Part shown: piece after piece, positions 60,116 to 64,000 of the stretch | Position numbering within the stretch: position 1 is the stretch's first letter | Layout of the letters: every line of letters begins with the position of its first letter | Source: Malachius bipustulatus | Lineage: Eukaryota; Arthropoda; Insecta; Coleoptera; Melyridae | NCBI GenBank assembly: GCA_910589415.1 | Contig: OU342630.1 | Location: 77,372,186-77,436,185 of the forward strand | Reading direction: 5' to 3' | Length of the DNA stretch: 64,000 nt | Translations under genes and position numbers: made by a program | The notes under the pieces: generated by a model | What the model was told of the DNA's origin: nothing | Seen by the model: the letters and a program-made list of their open reading frames with translations, nothing else | Databases searched by the model: none

Positions 60116-60449
60116 GTACCTATAGTACTATAGTATTTGCATAGAGATAAAAAAAACTGGAGTAAAGTACACAGGGTATTTATACACGTGGAGGGCAGAG
60201 TCAGAAAGCTATGACAGATCGAACTTTTCTTGAGTTTTTGAATTAAATTACAATCAATCGTTTTATGAAATTTTTGAAATTTGAAATTTGAAAAAGGTTG
60301 TGATTTTTAGAAAATACCTAAATAGAAACCTAATTGAAAATTTGGGAAAAAACTCGGGAAAACAAGTAGGGATTGCAGTTTCAACTAATTGGTGATAACG
60401 TTTCAAAAAAAAAATAAAGTAGTCATGTAAAGGTAATTTCGACAAAAAT

Positions 60450-60830
60450 GCCGACAGGGTGATTCTTATAACCTAAAATATCCAAACAGCTCTAAAAGTG
60501 CGCACTATTCAAGAAAATGTTTTTAAAGAAAGTGGTTTAGTTCGGTTTGAGCATAAAATCCGTCCTACATCCCCAATCCCTTGCGAAGGAGTGAGGGATT
60601 GGGAATGGATCCTATGGATCCTATGGATCCTAAAATTCTACTTGGAAATTTTAAACAACAGCCCCTATTTTTGATTGTGAATTCGTATTGAGTGAAAAAA
60701 GATTCGCAAAAATGTGTTAAGTAAATCTAATTTTGTCGCTGATTACGAATTCGCAGTAAATTATAGTTTTTATTTAATATTTCAAAATTAACCCCACTCC
60801 CTCGCAAGGGATGTGCATTTTTGTGTTTAA
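60450..60830. repeat. Diverged inverted repeat with tandem BamHI-site units
   Basis: CATCCCCAATCCCTTGCGAA (about 60,568) pairs with a block near 60,795-60,815 (ccctcgcaagggatg), and TTGTGAATTCGTAT with ATTACGAATTCGCA closer in. The left part contains its own small hairpin CCAATCCCTT/AGGGATTGG. GGATCCTAT is repeated three times at 60,606-60,632. An acagggtgattc sequence at about 60,456 resembles a foldback tip. Confidence 0.6.
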
Positions 60831-61723
60831 ACGATGTCCTCTCGCGAACGAATCACCATGTATACAAGATGTCAGAAATTAGTAGGTAAAGCTTTTGGCC
60901 ACAGACTTTGCCCAAAAATACTGGGACTTTCCTTATGTCATTTTTCATATACGGCGTCCCTCTTTCAAGATACAGGCTGTCAAAGTTACATTTTAAAAGA
61001 AGTTTTAATATCTCCGTTGCTTTTCAACATCTTCAGTAGATATTTTGCACAAATTTCTCTCATGACAACACACTCTTTGCTAGATTTCGTTCATAGAGAA
61101 TTATTAATTTAAGCTGGGGCGTTGGGATCGGAGGTTGCAGAACACGTAGACCCCCAATTTTTAAGACCAATCAAAAACAGGAGAAAAGTTTTCAAAATAG
61201 TTTTAAATCATCACATTATATAGGTACTCTCCATTTACTAAGAATATTATTGCAGATAAACCCTTTTGTTAGATTTTCTTTAAAAATCTTGACAGTAAGA
61301 AACACGAGAATGATATTATTGGCTTCCCGCTGTGTGCTTGTGCGTTGCTAAATAACCTTTCACTTCATTCCGATTGGCGAAAAAATTCAGTGGCGTAGGC
61401 GACAGAGAAAAAAAGCCAGATAAGAGTTAAAATTAATTAATCATAATAAATTTTGACACGTTCGCCGAACATTCATGAAGACTTAGAACATTGTGACATT
61501 ACGTGAACTACTGAATCTGGCCGACTTGAGATCATCAATCACTTGAACTTTGCTTTCCGCAACAACAATGCAGCAGAGATAAGATCTATATTGCCATATA
61601 AAGGTGGTTGCACAACCGAATCAAAGTTGGCTAAGGAATAAACGAAGTGTAAAAGTTCATGGATAGCTCACTAACTTGTATTAAATTATATCCTATTATT
61701 AAAATGTAATAATTTTCAATTAG
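60831..61723. other. No gene; repeat-like, then AT-rich
   Basis: The part to about 61,190 reads like a foldback arm (gatacaggctgtcaaagttac and onward) without a partner; the 92-codon frame at 60,834-61,112 lies in it. A CATATAAAGG TATA-like sequence sits at about 61,597. Confidence 0.4.
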
Positions 61724-61777
61724 ATTTCCCAACAAGTTTTGCAACTGGACGGAGAATACCGGTTACTCTCGTCTTAG
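61724..61777 (+). CDS. Possible 54 nt exon, unrecognised
   Basis: An acceptor (TAATAATTTTCAATTAG) and donor TTAG/GTAGGT bound 54 nt that are GC-richer than the flanks. Two frames are fully open, for example FPTSFATGRRIPVTLVL. The length divides by three. Evidence is limited to splice-like ends. Confidence 0.18.
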   Translation: MSQQVLQLDGEYRLLSS

Positions 61778-64000
61778 GTAGGTACTGTGTAGTTTTATTA
61801 AAAGAATGTAGAGCTTATACGTGATATCGTTTACAGCGGTATCTAGAGCTAGAGCTAGAGCCATTCATAAGGACTGCAAAACCCAAAGCGACTTTGCTTT
61901 GACCTCTCAATAAATTAAAAAAGTAATCAATTGCCAGACTAAAAGTAGCTCTTCATCATTGACATTTGTATAATGAAGAAAGTTAGAGAATGATCTATTA
62001 TTTCTTATAAGCATCTCTTCTTCAAATTAAATACTTCACTTAGTATGCAGAGGAAGCAGATTCTAGCACCTAGTACCCTATAAACAGCTTACTATTTCCT
62101 TGTAATGTGCGTGATATTGCCGCTAAAGAACTAACGATGGTGTTTAATTAGACAGTAATTGAAGAGTAAAACTAATTAATTTTTACAAGTACCAATCAAG
62201 CGCTGCTTTGGGAAGACGATCCGCTGAAAGCGGCTCAATATACTCGTCAATTAGAGGATGAGTGTCCAGCGATCAATGATCGTGATGTGATGTTTCTTTT
62301 TAGTTTTCTGCTCGTATGGGAATTTCTTACCTGGAATCGATATGTGCTGTCTCTTGTGTCTTGTGTGGTCAGTCTAGTCTCTGAATATCGTCTTCCATTG
62401 TTGTCTTACCTTTATATTCTCAGTGAATTTAAGGAGATATGATCCAATTTATTCTTATATTTATTGCACAGTCACTTTTCGTCTTCGAAAAATACCTTTG
62501 TCGATTTTCCTTGTTATGTTTTTTTTTACAAATTTGGAAAAATTTTCTTCTAAGCGCACTTTTTCATATTACGTCTTCTCCAGACTACGGAATTATAAAA
62601 TGTCATTTTTTTTACATGTCTTTGAATTGAGTTTCTTGCATATATCACAGTCTGAGCGAAAATTAGGTTGACGAAATAATATTTAATTGAATAAGGAGCA
62701 ACAAATTAATTCGCAGGTGTACGGTTTAACATGATGCATTCCGTTCGGGCAGGAAGTTGTTGTGCTATATGCTAACTCACACCGCAGGCTCGGTCTTTAT
62801 TAAGCACTTAATTCCATTATTTTCATATCGTTCTTATACGACAGCGGACGAGAAATATTAATAATAATTATGGATAAAATTCGTTGTTAGTCAACGGTTA
62901 CGTAAATAAACAATCGATACGTAAAAAAAGTAATCTTGTTGTTTATTTTCAGAGACATAATTCTTATATGACGCATATGATTTTATGATTTATGTAACAA
63001 CATTAAGTTAGTTGCTTGTATGTTCTATAACTGGTTGAAGGATATCGCAAAAGTCTATCTCCTGCAGAAGTAACCAATTAACTCAATTTCCCAAATATAA
63101 AAATCTTCATCTTGTGACCTCAGCAGATCTCTGTACGTCTTCTTTGTGATACAGAAAGCTTTAAGCCAGATACAAAATATCATCAGAAAATAAATTATAT
63201 ATAGAAAGCATTTTCTGTTGGAGTTGCTTTGACAGAGTTGGAGTGGATCAATGCTGATCTCAGTTAAATTTGAGCATTTTTTTATGGTTATCCATTCTGA
63301 GGTACGAAAAATGAACTTATGTCTCTTTATGTGGTTTTTTCTACAAAGAATGCACTTTTGATGAGTCAGGTTAGTCGCTAAGCCTTTGTGGCTGCTCATT
63401 GAAGTTTCTCACTAATTTGCACGGGAAATTTATCTGTAATATGGGAAAGTAGGATGAAATCTGTCAAGATTCATGTAAAGAGTACCCGTATTCAAATCCT
63501 CACTTATGAGAAACAGTCACGGTTCAAGTTGAGTGATTGTGAATCCGCGACCACTGAAGATCAGCAGGTAGTTGATGGAATCAAAATAAAACAAAGATTA
63601 AGAAGATGAGCTATTCATCTAATCATTCCACTGAGACGTGAGCTTGACAGTCTTGGCAACTGTGCGGTTGTCCGTCGCCGGGAATGCGGAAAGCTCTGAC
63701 CGCTACCAGCATCAGCACGATGGGAAGACAGCGTGACGCTGCTCTCAATGTAGTGATATACTGTTTATTCAAGACTACAACTGTATCTCCCAGTGCTAGT
63801 GCTGGTGCTGCTGGACCCGATCGGCTAATTCACTGCGATCCCATCAATCCTGTCCTTCCTGCTCGTAAATACCCTATATTTTTGCCAAATCTTAATCGGC
63901 TGAGGTATCTTTAATTGCTCCCGTTCTACCGGTTTAGCCGGCTCCGATGAATCGAAGATTGTGCCTTTTCGCGATGCATTTTAAAATAATTATTTTCTGC
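61778..64000. other. No firmly supported gene
   Basis: A 114-codon minus frame at 63,055-63,399 starts MSSHKGLATNLTHQKCILCR and contains a hydrophobic stretch (FLYIIYFLMIFCIWLKAF) that could span a membrane. I recognise no family. The GC-richer 63,640-63,915 has a 76-codon plus frame containing the AGTGCT-type repeat at 63,792-63,814. An ordered (TAGAGC)n run lies at 61,843-61,862. Confidence 0.4.

Noticed and set aside
62330..62420. Minus-strand exon ending CCAG/GTAAGA near 62,330
   Set aside because: The donor looks good, but the upstream acceptor lacks a pyrimidine tract and the frame is low-complexity CACAAGA-type sequence.

Overview
This is a eukaryotic window, very probably from an insect. 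It is AT-rich and has no bacterial-style gene packing. It is dense in decayed insect-type transposable elements: Penelope-like, Jockey-like and RTE-like LINE, Ty3/Gypsy, mariner and Tc1-like sequences. The many TACCTACC/GGTAGGTA stretches are common in several insect groups. The order cannot be fixed from sequence alone. No complete protein-coding gene, rRNA, functional tRNA, operon or CRISPR array was found. Most open frames of 60-138 codons lie inside repeats or have no coding character.

Layout. 0-10 kb: a G18 tract inside an inverted repeat, a 1 kb foldback element (746-1742), a mariner-type transposase tail, a Penelope-like element with reverse transcriptase and GIY-YIG remnants (about 4.93-6.35 kb), a possible LTR (8.72-9.16 kb) and a mariner transposase remnant (9.63-10.2 kb). 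10-20 kb: a foldback with an unrelated loop (11.96-13.05 kb), a LINE RT piece and a TATA-type promoter candidate near 13.4 kb, a 560 bp inverted-repeat element (15.5 kb), a tRNA-derived fragment (18.6 kb) and two inverted-repeat elements (18.9-20.2 kb). 20-30 kb: small MITEs, a local tandem array with an inverted unit (24.7 kb), the candidate host exon at 25,360-25,455, and a LINE C-terminal piece. 29.4-34.8 kb: a cluster of five foldback elements, one abutting a Jockey-type RT relic. 36.35-38.7 kb: a tandem satellite interrupted by a Jockey-type LINE with its A-rich 3' tail. 40.5-46.1 kb: more inverted-repeat elements, a hammerhead-like motif, a minus-strand candidate exon (44,911-45,059) and a MITE. 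46.99-49.8 kb: a Gypsy integrase relic and a 1.2 kb foldback bracketed by a long inverted repeat. 50.3-51.3 kb: another foldback. 53.7-64 kb: a Tc1-like relic, a 59-codon ORF, a GC-rich island with overlapping open frames (about 55 kb), a minus-strand candidate exon (57.5 kb) and short repeats.

The main theme is at least ten inverted-repeat elements with unrelated interiors. They share a terminal TACAGGGTG-like motif next to TA and carry no transposase of their own, which suggests they were moved by one enzyme acting in trans. Host genes, if present, are probably split by long introns; only isolated exons with good splice sites are visible, on both strands.
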